From Clostridia bacterium (lineage in GTDB: Bacteria; Bacillota; DTU025), in assembly GCA_034926675.1 (NCBI GenBank), contig JAYFQW010000001.1, positions 62,001 through 126,000 on the forward strand: a stretch of DNA of 64,000 bases, written 5' to 3'. The position numbers were made by a program, and so were the translations under genes. The notes below the pieces were generated by a model that worked only from the letters and a program-made list of their open reading frames with translations, made no database searches and was not told where the DNA came from. This document shows, piece after piece, positions 9,880-17,761 of this stretch. The number at the start of each line of letters is the position of its first letter. The stretch's first letter is position 1.

Positions 9880-10266
9880 CCTAACGAGGTTTGCGACGGT
9901 CGAGCTAAGACCTGCGACGGATCTGGCCATAGGAGTTGTCGGGTTCGTCGTGCGTCGAGCAAAGGTTGGTTGTGATCGTATGCACGATCACAGCCGGCCG
10001 GAGCGAAGATCGTTGTAGGTGGCCCAACTTATGGCGGCGGTTGATGAGATCGTCGCTGTAGGGAAATCCATCTGCAGCGGTTGAGCTAAGATCGGCGTAC
10101 GGGCGAAAGCGTGGTGCTGTAGTCGAGAGACTACAGTATGATGCCCAAGTCCGGACGTTGGTCGATCAAAGGTTGTTGTAGTCCGCGTAATGGCTGTTCG
10201 GCGCCGAGAGGTGTCGGATAGTCACGCAGCGGGGTGCAGCAGCCGGAGAGAAGATCGCCGCAGACC
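9880..10266. repeat. Field of degenerate ~40-nt repeats in non-coding DNA
   Basis: The 556-nt gap between the small membrane gene (or 9803) and spoVT holds no convincing ORF. A motif resembling GTCGAGC-AAGATCG-TTGTAGG recurs with its core near 9900, 9955, 10001, 10040, 10080, 10122, 10161, 10203 and 10245, mostly spaced 39-45 nt apart. Copies near 10040 and 10080 are the most alike. Two perfect hairpins are embedded: TGTGATCGT-ATGC-ACGATCACA (9971-9992) and CTGTAGTC-GAGA-GACTACAG (10117-10136, a GNRA-type loop). It may be a structured RNA, a protein-binding array or a decayed tandem repeat. Confidence 0.55.
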
Positions 10267-10391
10267 TCCTTTTATTTGCGTTCGAGGCCTAGTTGAGGCG
10301 GCTGCTGCCCACATTTGGCTCTAACCGGTGCGTTTCCCTGAGCATAAGCGCGCATGCTCGACGGTAAAATACTAGCAAGGGAGGGATGCGC

Positions 10392-10925
10392 GTGAAGGCG
10401 ACAGGGATAGTGCGAAGGATAGACGACCTTGGAAGAGTAGTCATTCCCAAAGAGATCCGAAGGACCCTCCGAATACGCGAAGGGGACCCGCTTGAGATAT
10501 TCACAGACCGCGAGGGCGAGGTCATCCTGAAGAAATACTCCCCAGTGGCTGATCTCGGGGAGTTTGCTCAGGAATACGCAGACTCACTTTGCGAGGGCGC
10601 CGGGCATATCGTGCTCATCGCAGATCAGGATGAGATAGTTGCCGTCGCTGGACTGCAGAAGAAGGGTTTCGTCGAGCGCAGGATCACAGAGCATGTGGAA
10701 GAGGTGATGCGCAACCGGAAGCCCGTACTTGCCAACACTCCGAACGAGAACCCTCCTGTGGAGGACATGGAATTCACAGCCCAGGTCATCGCACCGATAA
10801 TTGTTGAGGGTGACATTGCTGGTGCAGTCATCCTTGTATCGAAGGACGGGCGCAACATGGGCGATCTTGAACTGAAGATGGCGGAGACTGCAGCGGGATT
10901 CCTCGCAAAGCAACTCAGTCAGTAG
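10392..10925 (+). CDS. spoVT: Stage V sporulation protein T
   Basis: SpoVT is a forespore transcription regulator that modulates sigma-G-dependent genes. The 177-aa protein has an N-terminal AbrB-type swapped-hairpin DNA-binding domain (KATGIVRRIDDLGRVVIPKE, residues 2-21, then TLRIREGDPLEIF). A C-terminal GAF-like domain ending ETAAGFLAKQLSQ follows. GTG 10392 is chosen over ATG 10386 because it lies 7 nt after GGGAGGG and reproduces the conserved MKATG start. It is preceded by the repeat field and ends with a clear terminator, so it is monocistronic. Confidence 0.95.
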   Translation: MKATGIVRRIDDLGRVVIPKEIRRTLRIREGDPLEIFTDREGEVILKKYSPVADLGEFAQEYADSLCEGAGHIVLIADQDEIVAVAGLQKKGFVERRITEHVEEVMRNRKPVLANTPNENPPVEDMEFTAQVIAPIIVEGDIAGAVILVSKDGRNMGDLELKMAETAAGFLAKQLSQ

Positions 10926-10948
10926 GTCTTGCCAGGATCGATCCGCAG

Positions 10949-10981
10949 ACGGGATCCTTCTGAGATCCCGTTTTGTGTTTT
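10949..10981 (+). terminator. Intrinsic terminator of spoVT
   Basis: ACGGGATC (10949-10956) pairs with GATCCCGT (10964-10971) and is followed by TTTGTGTTTT. Confidence 0.9.
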
Positions 10982-11203
10982 CGTGGGGCGCGTTGGCCCA
11001 CACAGTAGTCGCGAATATGCGTGTTGCTCGATTACGATACCACTCGGTGTGCGTCTGGCTGCTTCGAAGTGGAGCGGTTCGAGGCGTGCACGGAAATCCC
11101 GGCGATATCCAGCCATCAGCGCATAGTGAGCCCGGGAGGGGTCCGAAGGACAGAAGGGCGCCGCGTCGAAACAGAGACGGTGACATGGGAGGGGGTTGCC
11201 CAG

Positions 11204-11407
11204 ATGCACGTTTCTGAGATACGAGGTGTCCTTGTCGCCGTGGTGGTAATGGATGATCGCGATGTGGGAGCGGTCGGCGGCATGGACGATTCCCAGATGG
11301 TTGCAGCAGCAAGGCGCGCGTTGGGAGAGGTTGTGCCTGAGAACCTCATCAGAGACATCCTGGTTGGCAGGGAAGGCTCTTCTCTTCATGTGGCCTTCAG
11401 CCTGTAG
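11204..11407 (+). CDS. Hypothetical protein, 67 aa
   Basis: ATG 11204 is preceded by a strong GGGAGGGGG (11187-11195). The product is 67 aa with a hydrophobic N-terminal strand (IRGVLVAVVVMDDRDVG), then a helical stretch MVAAARRALGEVVPENLIRD. No family is recognised, and there is no signal peptide or cysteine motif. The reading frame stays open upstream to about 11021 but without a good start. The 222 nt between the spoVT terminator and this gene contain only weak promoter-like sequence (TTGGCC-17-TATGCG beginning near 10993). Confidence 0.5.
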   Translation: MHVSEIRGVLVAVVVMDDRDVGAVGGMDDSQMVAAARRALGEVVPENLIRDILVGREGSSLHVAFSL

Positions 11408-11524
11408 ATGGTCAGCATGTTCCTCGTGCTCCTGCGGGTGGAAATGAATACATTTCTCTTCGGAGCTAGGAGGTTTTCCACTCTCGATGTATAACTAACT
11501 CAGACGTACAACATCATAGCCAAT

Positions 11525-11651
11525 CCGCTAGGGGAGCCGTATGGGCTGAGAGCGGGCGGCGGCGCGGTCGATCTGCGCTCCTCCGTCCGATACCCTTGAA
11601 CCTGAAGGCACAGGCGACTGTGCCGTGGGCAATGCCAGCGTAGGGAAGCGG
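11525..11651 (+). promoter_or_regulatory. TPP riboswitch
   Basis: This thiamine pyrophosphate riboswitch closes with P1 CCGCT/AGCGG (11525-11529 and 11647-11651). It contains the pyrimidine-sensor signature GGGCTGAGAG. The diphosphate-sensing half has ACCCTTGAACCTG, a P5 arm with GGCAC/GTGCC, and the conserved GCCAGCGTAGGGAAG. The P3 region carries a GC-rich insertion of about 40 nt, as in many high-GC genomes. It lies upstream of thiT and thiamine pyrophosphokinase. A possible -10 box, TATAAC, is at 11490-11495 but no good -35 was found. Confidence 0.95.
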
Positions 11652-11662
11652 TTAAGCCGTTG

Positions 11663-11701
11663 CAGGCTGCGGATTTGTCGTGTTCGCGGCCTGTTTTCTT
11701 T
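11663..11701 (+). terminator. Riboswitch-controlled intrinsic terminator
   Basis: CAGGCTGCG (11663-11671) pairs with CGCGGCCTG (11685-11693, one G-T pair) and is followed by TTTTCTTT. Its position just downstream of the TPP aptamer suggests TPP-induced premature termination before thiT. Confidence 0.85.
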
Positions 11702-11741
11702 ACTTCGGCTCAGCGGGATGGCCAAGTGGGAGGCGCATGTA

Positions 11742-12308
11742 ATGCCAAGCTCAAAGAGGCCGAGATCGAGCTCAGCCAGTATCATTGCCGAGGTCGGAGT
11801 CGCGGCGGCGCTATCTGTGGTTTTGGGCAAGATCGCGGTCTACCGTATGCCCCAGGGGGGGTCTGTTTCGCTGGAGATGGCGCCGATTCTCTTTCTTGCG
11901 TTCTACCGTGGAGTCCGTTCGGGGGTGTTGGCCGGGCTGGTCTCCGGTCTCGCCGAGCTGTTCATCGGCGCTACGATTGTCCATCCGGTCCAGGCTGCTC
12001 TCGATTACCCAGTGGCCTTTGCAGTCCTAGGGCTTGCCCCCTGGCTTTCACTTGGAAGCGGCGTGCTCCGCACTGTAACTGGGACAATCGCCGCAACTGC
12101 TCTTCGCTATCTTGCTCACGTGGTGTCTGGGGTGGTGTTCTTCGCACAGTACGCACCGGAGGGCACTCCAGTATGGCGGTATTCAGCCGTGTACAACGCG
12201 ACTTTCCTCGGGCCGAAACTGCTAGTATCCCTGGTCGTAGTCGTATACCTCATGCAGAGGGGAGCCTTCAGTGATGGAGCGCGCGCTTACAAGCGAAGAC
12301 GGCGCTAG
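11742..12308 (+). CDS. thiT: Thiamine transporter ThiT (ECF S component)
   Basis: This 188-aa integral membrane protein is the substrate-binding subunit of an energy-coupling factor transporter for thiamine, working with EcfA/EcfA'/EcfT encoded elsewhere. Several hydrophobic helices are visible. The family pattern GGSVSLEMAPILFLAFYRG lies near residues 38-56, and HPVQAALDYPVAFAVLGLAPW near 85-105. The start ATG 11742 lies 8 nt after GGGAGG (11728-11733). An upstream ATG at 11718 would be read before that site. Control by the TPP riboswitch supports the thiamine assignment. It overlaps the next gene by about 35 nt. Confidence 0.93.
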   Translation: MPSSKRPRSSSASIIAEVGVAAALSVVLGKIAVYRMPQGGSVSLEMAPILFLAFYRGVRSGVLAGLVSGLAELFIGATIVHPVQAALDYPVAFAVLGLAPWLSLGSGVLRTVTGTIAATALRYLAHVVSGVVFFAQYAPEGTPVWRYSAVYNATFLGPKLLVSLVVVVYLMQRGAFSDGARAYKRRRR

Positions 12309-12960
12309 GGGTGTGGATGCACTGGTATTCGCCGCAGGGGATTCTGCATGCCGCGATGCCAGGCGCTTTGGGGTTCGCGACCGAGTCACCGTGATATGTG
12401 CAGATGCGGGTGTCGAGCGATGCTGCGCGGCGGGTCTGGCGCCGGACATCGTTGTGGGCGATTTCGATTCCGTATGCCCTGCCATCCTCGAGAAGGCGCG
12501 CCTCGGAGGCGCTAGGATTGTGCAGCATCCGGTCTGCAAAGACGAAACTGACCTCGATCTGGCCTTGGCTATTGCCATCGAGGTCGGGGCGAGGTCAGTG
12601 ATCGTAAGCGGGGTCACTGGAGGCCGCATCGACCACACGCTGGCGAATCTCGAGGTATGCATGAGGTATGCCCGAGACGGCCTGCGGCTCTGCGTGGTGG
12701 AGGAGTGGGGTGAAGCCTACTTCGTGGCCGGGCGGTCACGAAGTGTTGACATATGCGGTCGGCCGGGCGAGATCGTTACAGTGATGGCCAGTGCACCAGA
12801 AGCTCTAGGGGTTCGTACTGCCGGCCTGCTCTACCCGCTTCGAGCGGAGACCCTACCATGGGGTGCGTCCCGCGGCGTGTCCAACCTCATGACGCATGTG
12901 CAGGCCACAGTCGAGGCGCGTGAGGGCAACCTCCTCGTCATTCACCTCCTGCATGGTTGA
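12274..12960 (+). CDS. thiN: Thiamine pyrophosphokinase
   Basis: This cytosolic enzyme converts thiamine and ATP to thiamine pyrophosphate and AMP, completing salvage of thiamine imported by ThiT. The 228-aa protein carries the family motifs CADAGVE, DIVVGDFDS, the DETDLDLAL block that binds substrate, and GGRIDHTLANL. The start is ATG 12274 (9 nt after GAGGGGAG at 12257-12264), or GTG 12271 immediately before it. The overlap with thiT indicates translational coupling, and both genes fall under the TPP riboswitch. Confidence 0.94.
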   Translation: MERALTSEDGARGVDALVFAAGDSACRDARRFGVRDRVTVICADAGVERCCAAGLAPDIVVGDFDSVCPAILEKARLGGARIVQHPVCKDETDLDLALAIAIEVGARSVIVSGVTGGRIDHTLANLEVCMRYARDGLRLCVVEEWGEAYFVAGRSRSVDICGRPGEIVTVMASAPEALGVRTAGLLYPLRAETLPWGASRGVSNLMTHVQATVEAREGNLLVIHLLHG

Positions 12961-12985
12961 CGCTCTCTGGTTCCATGTGTTAGAT
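12957..12985 (+). promoter_or_regulatory. Promoter for the ileS T-box leader
   Basis: TTGACG (12957-12962), a 17-nt spacer and TTAGAT (12980-12985) predict a start near 12992. The -35 box overlaps the stop codon of the thiamine pyrophosphokinase gene. Confidence 0.65.
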
Positions 12986-12991
12986 TTATGC

Positions 12992-13279
12992 TATCGAAAT
13001 ACTGCAAAGGCTGTGAAGGGGAAGAGTAGGGCCGGGGGCGGCTTTCAGAGAGCGGGGGATGGTGGGAACCCCGTGCAGGTCCGGCCAACAAAATCACCCC
13101 TGAGCCGCGCGCTGAAAGTGGGCGAGTAGGCGCAGCCGCGTTCCCCGCGTTACAGGGGATCACCGTTTGAGTGGGCCGGCGTCTGCAGGCGCCAACTGCA
13201 TACCCGCAGTTAGCTGGCCAAAAGGGTGGTACCACGAGCTTGCCCCTCGTCCCTTGTATGGACGAGGGCGTTTCTTTTT
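12992..13279 (+). promoter_or_regulatory. T-box leader for isoleucyl-tRNA synthetase
   Basis: This tRNA-sensing leader has the AGAGAG bulge in stem I, the universal T-box sequence AGGGTGGTACCACG (13223-13236), and a terminator at its end. The likely specifier codon is ATC at 13093-13095, directly 5' of ACCCCTGAGCC, the usual position, and it decodes isoleucine in agreement with the ileS gene downstream. Uncharged tRNA-Ile is expected to bind the specifier and T-box bulge and favour the antiterminator. Confidence 0.95.
13244..13279 (+). terminator. T-box-controlled terminator
   Basis: CCCTCGTCC (13244-13252) pairs with GGACGAGGG (13260-13268) and is followed by CGTTTCTTTTT. The 5' arm lies just after the T-box sequence, so the antiterminator and terminator are mutually exclusive in the usual way. 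Confidence 0.9.
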
Positions 13280-13335
13280 CGCGGTACGGCCCGAACGGGA
13301 CGTAGATGCAGGCGACAAGGAGGCAGCAGCCAGGC

Positions 13336-16300
13336 ATGTTCAGGAAGGTCGACGCATCAATGGATTTCCCCCGCATGGAGCAGGAAATCCTCAAGCGCTG
13401 GCGCGAGGAGCATGTGTTCGAGGAGAGTATGTCGAGGCGGGAAGGTTCCCCGAGGTTCGTGTTCTATGAAGGGCCTCCCACTGCGAATGGCATGCCGCAC
13501 CCGGGGCATGTGCTCACCAGGGCGATGAAGGACGTAGTCCTTCGCTACAAGACTATGCGCGGGTACCAGGTGAGGAGGAAGGCCGGCTGGGACACTCATG
13601 GCCTACCGGTCGAGCTTGAGGTTGAGAAACAGCTGGGCATAAGCGGCAAGCCCCAGATCGAGCAGTACGGCGTCGAGGAGTTCGTGCGCCGCTGCAAAGA
13701 GTCGGTCTTCAAGTACGAGCAGGAATGGCGCCGGATGACTGAGCGCTTGGGGTTCTGGGTGGACATGGACGATCCATATGTCACCTATCACGACTCCTAC
13801 ATTGAGTCGGTATGGTGGGCCATCAAGACCATCTGGGACAATGGATTGATGTACCGCGGTCACAAGGTGGTTCCCTACTGCCCTCGGTGCGGAACTGCAC
13901 TTTCCTCTCATGAGGTTGCGCAGGGCTACCGGGAAGTGACCGAGCCATCGATATTCGTCAGGTTCAGGGTGAGGGGGCAAGACCATGTCTCGTTCCTGGC
14001 CTGGACCACCACGCCGTGGACTCTTCCGTCCAACGTCGCACTGGCGGTCTCGCCCGATTTCGAGTATGCCTATGTCGAGGTCAACGGGGAGACCCTGATC
14101 TTGGCCCGGGAGCTGGCAGAGTCCAGGATTCACGGGGACTTCGTAATCTCCAAGGTGGTCCGCGGATCTGATCTGCTCGGGATGGAGTATGAACCCCTGT
14201 TCTCATTCGCTGAGCCAGATCGGCCTGGGTTCAGGGTGGTGGCCGGCGACTTCGTCACGCTCACTGAGGGCACTGGCATCGTGCACATCGCCCCTGCTTT
14301 CGGTGAGGACGACATGCGCGTTGGGCGTGAAAACGGCCTACCTGTGATACAGCTTGTCGACACTCAGGGCAGATTCGACGACCGAGTGACGCCATGGCGC
14401 GGGATATTCGTAAAAGAGGCAGATCCGCTCATCATAGATGATCTACGGGCACGAGGCCTTCTGTATGAGGCGATGGATTACACCCACACGTATCCGTTCT
14501 GCTGGCGATGCGACACTGCGCTCCTGTATTACGCCCGCAACTCCTGGTTCATTCGCATGTCGGAGGTACGTGACAGGCTCCTCGCCAACAACAAGCAAAT
14601 CAACTGGGTCCCAGAGCACATCCGAGACGGCAGGTTCGGCAATTTCCTCGAGAACGTGATCGATTGGGCGGTGAGCCGTGAACGGTACTGGGGCACACCT
14701 CTTCCCATATGGACCTGTGAGAGCTGTGGAAAGCAGCACGCGGTGGGAAGTGTGGCAGAGCTCAAGAGCATGGCGAAGGCACTGCCTGACCACCTCGAAC
14801 TGCACAGGCCCTACATCGATCAGGCCATCCTGTCCTGCCCGGATTGTGGAGGCGACATGCGCAGGGCGCCGGAGGTCCTCGATTGCTGGTTCGATTCGGG
14901 ATCGATGCCATTTGCGCAGTGGCACTATCCCTTCGAGAACCAGGATCTTTTCAGCCAGGCGTTCCCGGCGAGCTTTATCACAGAGGCGGTGGACCAGACC
15001 CGTGGGTGGTTCTACACTCTCCTTGCCATATCCACGCTGCTCTTCGACAAGCCGCCTTACGAGAACTGCGTAGTGCTTGGGCTGGTGCTCGACGAGAATG
15101 GTCAGAAGATGAGCAAGAGCAAGGGCAACGTAGTGGATGTGTGGAGGCTCTTCGACACTCAGGGAGCCGACGCGACGCGGTGGTACCTGTACACAGTGAA
15201 CGCTCCATGGAGTCCGACCCGCTTCTACGCAGAAGGCGTAACCGAAGCCATGCGCAAATTCCTGGGCACTCTCTGGAATGTGTACTCCTTCTATGTGCTC
15301 TACGCCAACATCGATTCGTTCAGCCCGCAGGAGCATACTGTGCCCCTCGCGGAGCGGCCGCTTATCGACCGGTGGCTGGTGTCTCGCATGAACGGTCTCG
15401 TCGGAGAGGTATCTCGTGCGATGGACGGGTATGATATCACTGCTGCGGCGCGCAGGATTGAACAGTTTGTCGGCGATCTCTCCAACTGGTATGTGAGGCG
15501 GTGCCGGCGCCGATACTGGGCCGGCGAGATGACTCGCGACAAGGAAGCAGCATATCTTACTCTCCACGAGGCGCTGGTCACCGTAGCGAAACTGGCGGCG
15601 CCGTTCACGCCGTTCGTGGCAGAGGAGATATTCACAAATCTCCAGCATGAGCAGGGCAGCGTCCATCTGCAGGACTACCCCGTCGTATGTGCGGGGGCTT
15701 GCGATCCCAGCCTGGAGCGTAGGATGGACCTTGCGCGGCAGGTGGTGTACCTTGGCCGTGCCGCCCGCAACGAGGTGAACATCAAGAACAGGCAACCGCT
15801 GACTCGGATTGTGGTCTCTGCCACCCCTGACGAGCAGGAAGATATCTTGGCCCTGTCGGATCTCATCGGCGATGAGCTCAACATTCGGGCCATCGATTTC
15901 GCGGCCGACATGTCTGAGTTCGTGTCCCATAAGGTGAAGCCCAGGTTCGATCTGCTCGGGCCGAAACACGGCAAGCTCATGAGGGCGATAGCCGCGGCAG
16001 TCGCGGAGTCGGATCCGGAGTATCTGGCGGCGGAGGCAGCGGCCGGACGCGAAGTCGCGCTCACCCTCGGCGATGATCAGAGCGTGTCTCTACTTCCCGA
16101 GGAGATCAGTGTCGAGACTACTGCTGCCGAGGGCTACCACGTGGAATCGGACGGCGGTCGATCAATCGCTCTGGCCACCGAGATCACCGAAAGCCTCAAG
16201 ATGGAAGGATTCGCAAGAGAGCTTGTAAACAAGATACAGGCGTCACGCAAGGAGGCCGGGTTCGACATATCCGACAGGATCGTGACCTACCTCGCCGGTG

Positions 16301-16458
16301 GAGACGACTCAATGCGCGCCGCTGACATTCACAGGGACTACCTCATGGCAGAGACTCTCTCTCTCGACCTTCTGAAGGGAGAGATCGAGGCCGAGTTCGT
16401 GCGCGAGTGGGACGTAAATGGCGAGAAGGTGACTATAGGTGTCAGAAGGGTCCGCTGA
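13336..16458 (+). CDS. ileS: Isoleucyl-tRNA synthetase, eukaryotic-like (IleRS2) type
   Basis: IleRS charges tRNA-Ile and edits valine. The 1040-aa class I enzyme has a HIGH-type motif HPGH (near residue 55), a CP1 editing domain with TTTPWTLPSN, and KMSKSKGN near residue 593. The C-terminal anticodon-binding and tail domains contain SDRIVTYLAGGD. The catalytic block reads GWDTHGLPVELEVEKQLG, which I associate with the eukaryotic-like IleRS2 clade rather than GWDCHGLP of the usual bacterial IleRS1. ATG 13336 is 12 nt after AAGGAGG (13317-13323); ATG 13306 is an alternative. The gene is regulated by a T-box leader and overlaps the following PHP gene. Confidence 0.96.
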   Translation: MFRKVDASMDFPRMEQEILKRWREEHVFEESMSRREGSPRFVFYEGPPTANGMPHPGHVLTRAMKDVVLRYKTMRGYQVRRKAGWDTHGLPVELEVEKQLGISGKPQIEQYGVEEFVRRCKESVFKYEQEWRRMTERLGFWVDMDDPYVTYHDSYIESVWWAIKTIWDNGLMYRGHKVVPYCPRCGTALSSHEVAQGYREVTEPSIFVRFRVRGQDHVSFLAWTTTPWTLPSNVALAVSPDFEYAYVEVNGETLILARELAESRIHGDFVISKVVRGSDLLGMEYEPLFSFAEPDRPGFRVVAGDFVTLTEGTGIVHIAPAFGEDDMRVGRENGLPVIQLVDTQGRFDDRVTPWRGIFVKEADPLIIDDLRARGLLYEAMDYTHTYPFCWRCDTALLYYARNSWFIRMSEVRDRLLANNKQINWVPEHIRDGRFGNFLENVIDWAVSRERYWGTPLPIWTCESCGKQHAVGSVAELKSMAKALPDHLELHRPYIDQAILSCPDCGGDMRRAPEVLDCWFDSGSMPFAQWHYPFENQDLFSQAFPASFITEAVDQTRGWFYTLLAISTLLFDKPPYENCVVLGLVLDENGQKMSKSKGNVVDVWRLFDTQGADATRWYLYTVNAPWSPTRFYAEGVTEAMRKFLGTLWNVYSFYVLYANIDSFSPQEHTVPLAERPLIDRWLVSRMNGLVGEVSRAMDGYDITAAARRIEQFVGDLSNWYVRRCRRRYWAGEMTRDKEAAYLTLHEALVTVAKLAAPFTPFVAEEIFTNLQHEQGSVHLQDYPVVCAGACDPSLERRMDLARQVVYLGRAARNEVNIKNRQPLTRIVVSATPDEQEDILALSDLIGDELNIRAIDFAADMSEFVSHKVKPRFDLLGPKHGKLMRAIAAAVAESDPEYLAAEAAAGREVALTLGDDQSVSLLPEEISVETTAAEGYHVESDGGRSIALATEITESLKMEGFARELVNKIQASRKEAGFDISDRIVTYLAGGDDSMRAADIHRDYLMAETLSLDLLKGEIEAEFVREWDVNGEKVTIGVRRVR

Positions 16459-17275
16459 TCTTCACTGCCACACAACTGCATCAGATGGCACATTCACGCC
16501 GGGCGAACTCGTGCAGGAGGCCGCCCGGCGCGGTCTGACGGCAATAGCCGTCACCGACCACGATTCTGTGGACGGTGTCGCGGAAGCATCGGCCATGGGT
16601 GCGGAGGTTGGCGTATGGGTGGTGCCGGGCGTGGAGATAAGCACAGATCTGGACAATGGAGAGATCCATGTGCTCGGGTACTTCATCAACACGCGGGATG
16701 GGCGTCTCTCGGATCTGCTGAGTTCGCAGAGGGAAAGCAGGCATGCCCGGGTGGTGCAGATGATAGGCAAACTCGCTGACCTTGGGGTGCACATTTCGCT
16801 CGAGGATGTGATGGCTTGCGCAGGCGACGGCGCACTCGGCAGGCCCCATGTCGCGGCAGCGCTCATCCGAGCAGGATACGTCACATCCTGGGATGACGCC
16901 TTCGCTCGCTACATAGGAAGGCATGCCTCGGCATATGTGCGTCGCTCCAAGCTTACGCCTACTGACGCAGTCACCGAGATCTCGGCCGCGGGAGGGGTTT
17001 CGGTGCTGGCTCACCCCGGCCTTTCGAACAGGGATGACATGATTCCCCAGCTGGTGCGTGCGGGTCTCGCTGGCATCGAGGCGATCTATCCAGACCACTC
17101 CCGCGAGCAGCGTTTGCACTACGAGAGAGTGGCGGCTCAGTATGGGCTGATTGTGACCGGCGGGTCCGATTGCCACGGCCCCCGCTCGAAATCCGGGGTG
17201 GTTTTGGGAAAAGCCACTGTGGATCAGTCGGTGGTCGCCTCATTGGCGGCCCGTTCCCGCGCTGTCCTGCAGTGA
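16439..17275 (+). CDS. PHP-domain metal-dependent phosphoesterase (TrpH/RNase AM-like)
   Basis: This 278-aa protein belongs to the PHP superfamily. Metal-ligand motifs are visible: DLHCHTTASDGTFTP near the start, TDHDSVDG near 40, GVEIS near 65, LAHPGL near 190, and TGGSDCHG near 240. Relatives such as E. coli YciV/TrpH hydrolyse 3',5'-nucleoside bisphosphates or trim RNA 5' ends. Which activity applies is inferred only at family level. The GTG start at 16439 lies inside the end of ileS (20-nt overlap), so it is probably translationally coupled to it. Confidence 0.9.
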   Translation: MSEGSADLHCHTTASDGTFTPGELVQEAARRGLTAIAVTDHDSVDGVAEASAMGAEVGVWVVPGVEISTDLDNGEIHVLGYFINTRDGRLSDLLSSQRESRHARVVQMIGKLADLGVHISLEDVMACAGDGALGRPHVAAALIRAGYVTSWDDAFARYIGRHASAYVRRSKLTPTDAVTEISAAGGVSVLAHPGLSNRDDMIPQLVRAGLAGIEAIYPDHSREQRLHYERVAAQYGLIVTGGSDCHGPRSKSGVVLGKATVDQSVVASLAARSRAVLQ

Positions 17276-17308
17276 GTGCTATTGGCTGGCATCAATCAAA
17301 CAGATGGT

Positions 17309-17338
17309 GAACAAGAAGCGCCCCCTTGCAGGGGGCGC
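17309..17338 (-). terminator. Terminator for rpmB
   Basis: GCGCCCCC (17318-17325) and GGGGGCGC (17331-17338) form a strong stem with a 5-nt loop. Read on the minus strand it is followed by TTCTTGTT, so it terminates rpmB. On the + strand it lies 43 nt after the PHP gene but lacks a T tract there. Confidence 0.75.
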
Positions 17339-17398
17339 CGCGTCTGGACAGAGGAGATCGAAAGAACGATGAACTGGTGGCGAGATCAAGCTAGGGGC

Positions 17399-17590
17399 TC
17401 AGACCGCCCGTGTCACTTTTCCAGAGCGAAGGCACCTTGTGCACACCGTGATGCGCATGGACGTGCCGCTAACAATGGCCCTGACCTTGTGAAGGTTAGG
17501 ATACCACCGACGCCTGGTCTTGATCTCAGAGTGGCTAACACTGTTTCCCGATGTCGGCGCCTTGCCGCATATTGCACACATCTTCGACAT
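17399..17590 (-). CDS. rpmB: 50S ribosomal protein L28
   Basis: L28 is a small large-subunit ribosomal protein. The 63-aa product starts MSKMCAICGK on the minus strand at ATG 17590, preceded by GAGGAGG. It is the zinc-binding form, with the cysteine pairs CAICG and CTRC, plus the basic stretch KTRRRWYPNLHKVR. Divergent transcription from the asp23-fakA operon is the standard Bacillota arrangement. It has its own promoter (17630-17658) and terminator. Confidence 0.96.
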   Translation of the reverse strand: MSKMCAICGKAPTSGNSVSHSEIKTRRRWYPNLHKVRAIVSGTSMRITVCTRCLRSGKVTRAV

Positions 17591-17629
17591 GATAATTCCT
17601 CCTCGTAAGGCCTGAAACACACGATGTAA

Positions 17630-17658
17630 ATGGTATCACAGGCTGGCGCAGTACGCAA
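17630..17658 (-). promoter_or_regulatory. Promoter of rpmB
   Basis: Read on the minus strand, TTGCGT (17658-17653), a 17-nt spacer and TACCAT (17635-17630), preceded by a TGA extended -10, point toward rpmB. The boxes are imperfect but the spacing is ideal. Confidence 0.55.
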
Positions 17659-17761
17659 GTGACGCCGAAGAAGGAATACCCAAGAGACGCGCAGAATAAA
17701 TGAGAGATGTTTGAGCCGAAAAACATGGGTTGTCTTCGAGGTTGGCATTGGAGGTTGCACG

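Noticed and set aside
9831-10391. CRISPR array or replication origin in the spoVT upstream repeats
   Set aside because: The repeats are degenerate with no constant direct-repeat/spacer alternation, there are no cas genes nearby, and no DnaA boxes were found.
12896-13129. ORF within the ileS leader
   Set aside because: It overlaps the T-box aptamer, which explains the conservation and structure there.
14443-15969. 508-codon open frame on the minus strand
   Set aside because: It lies entirely antisense to the conserved IleRS catalytic and editing domains, has no family features and no ribosome binding site; it is a by-product of G+C-rich codon use.
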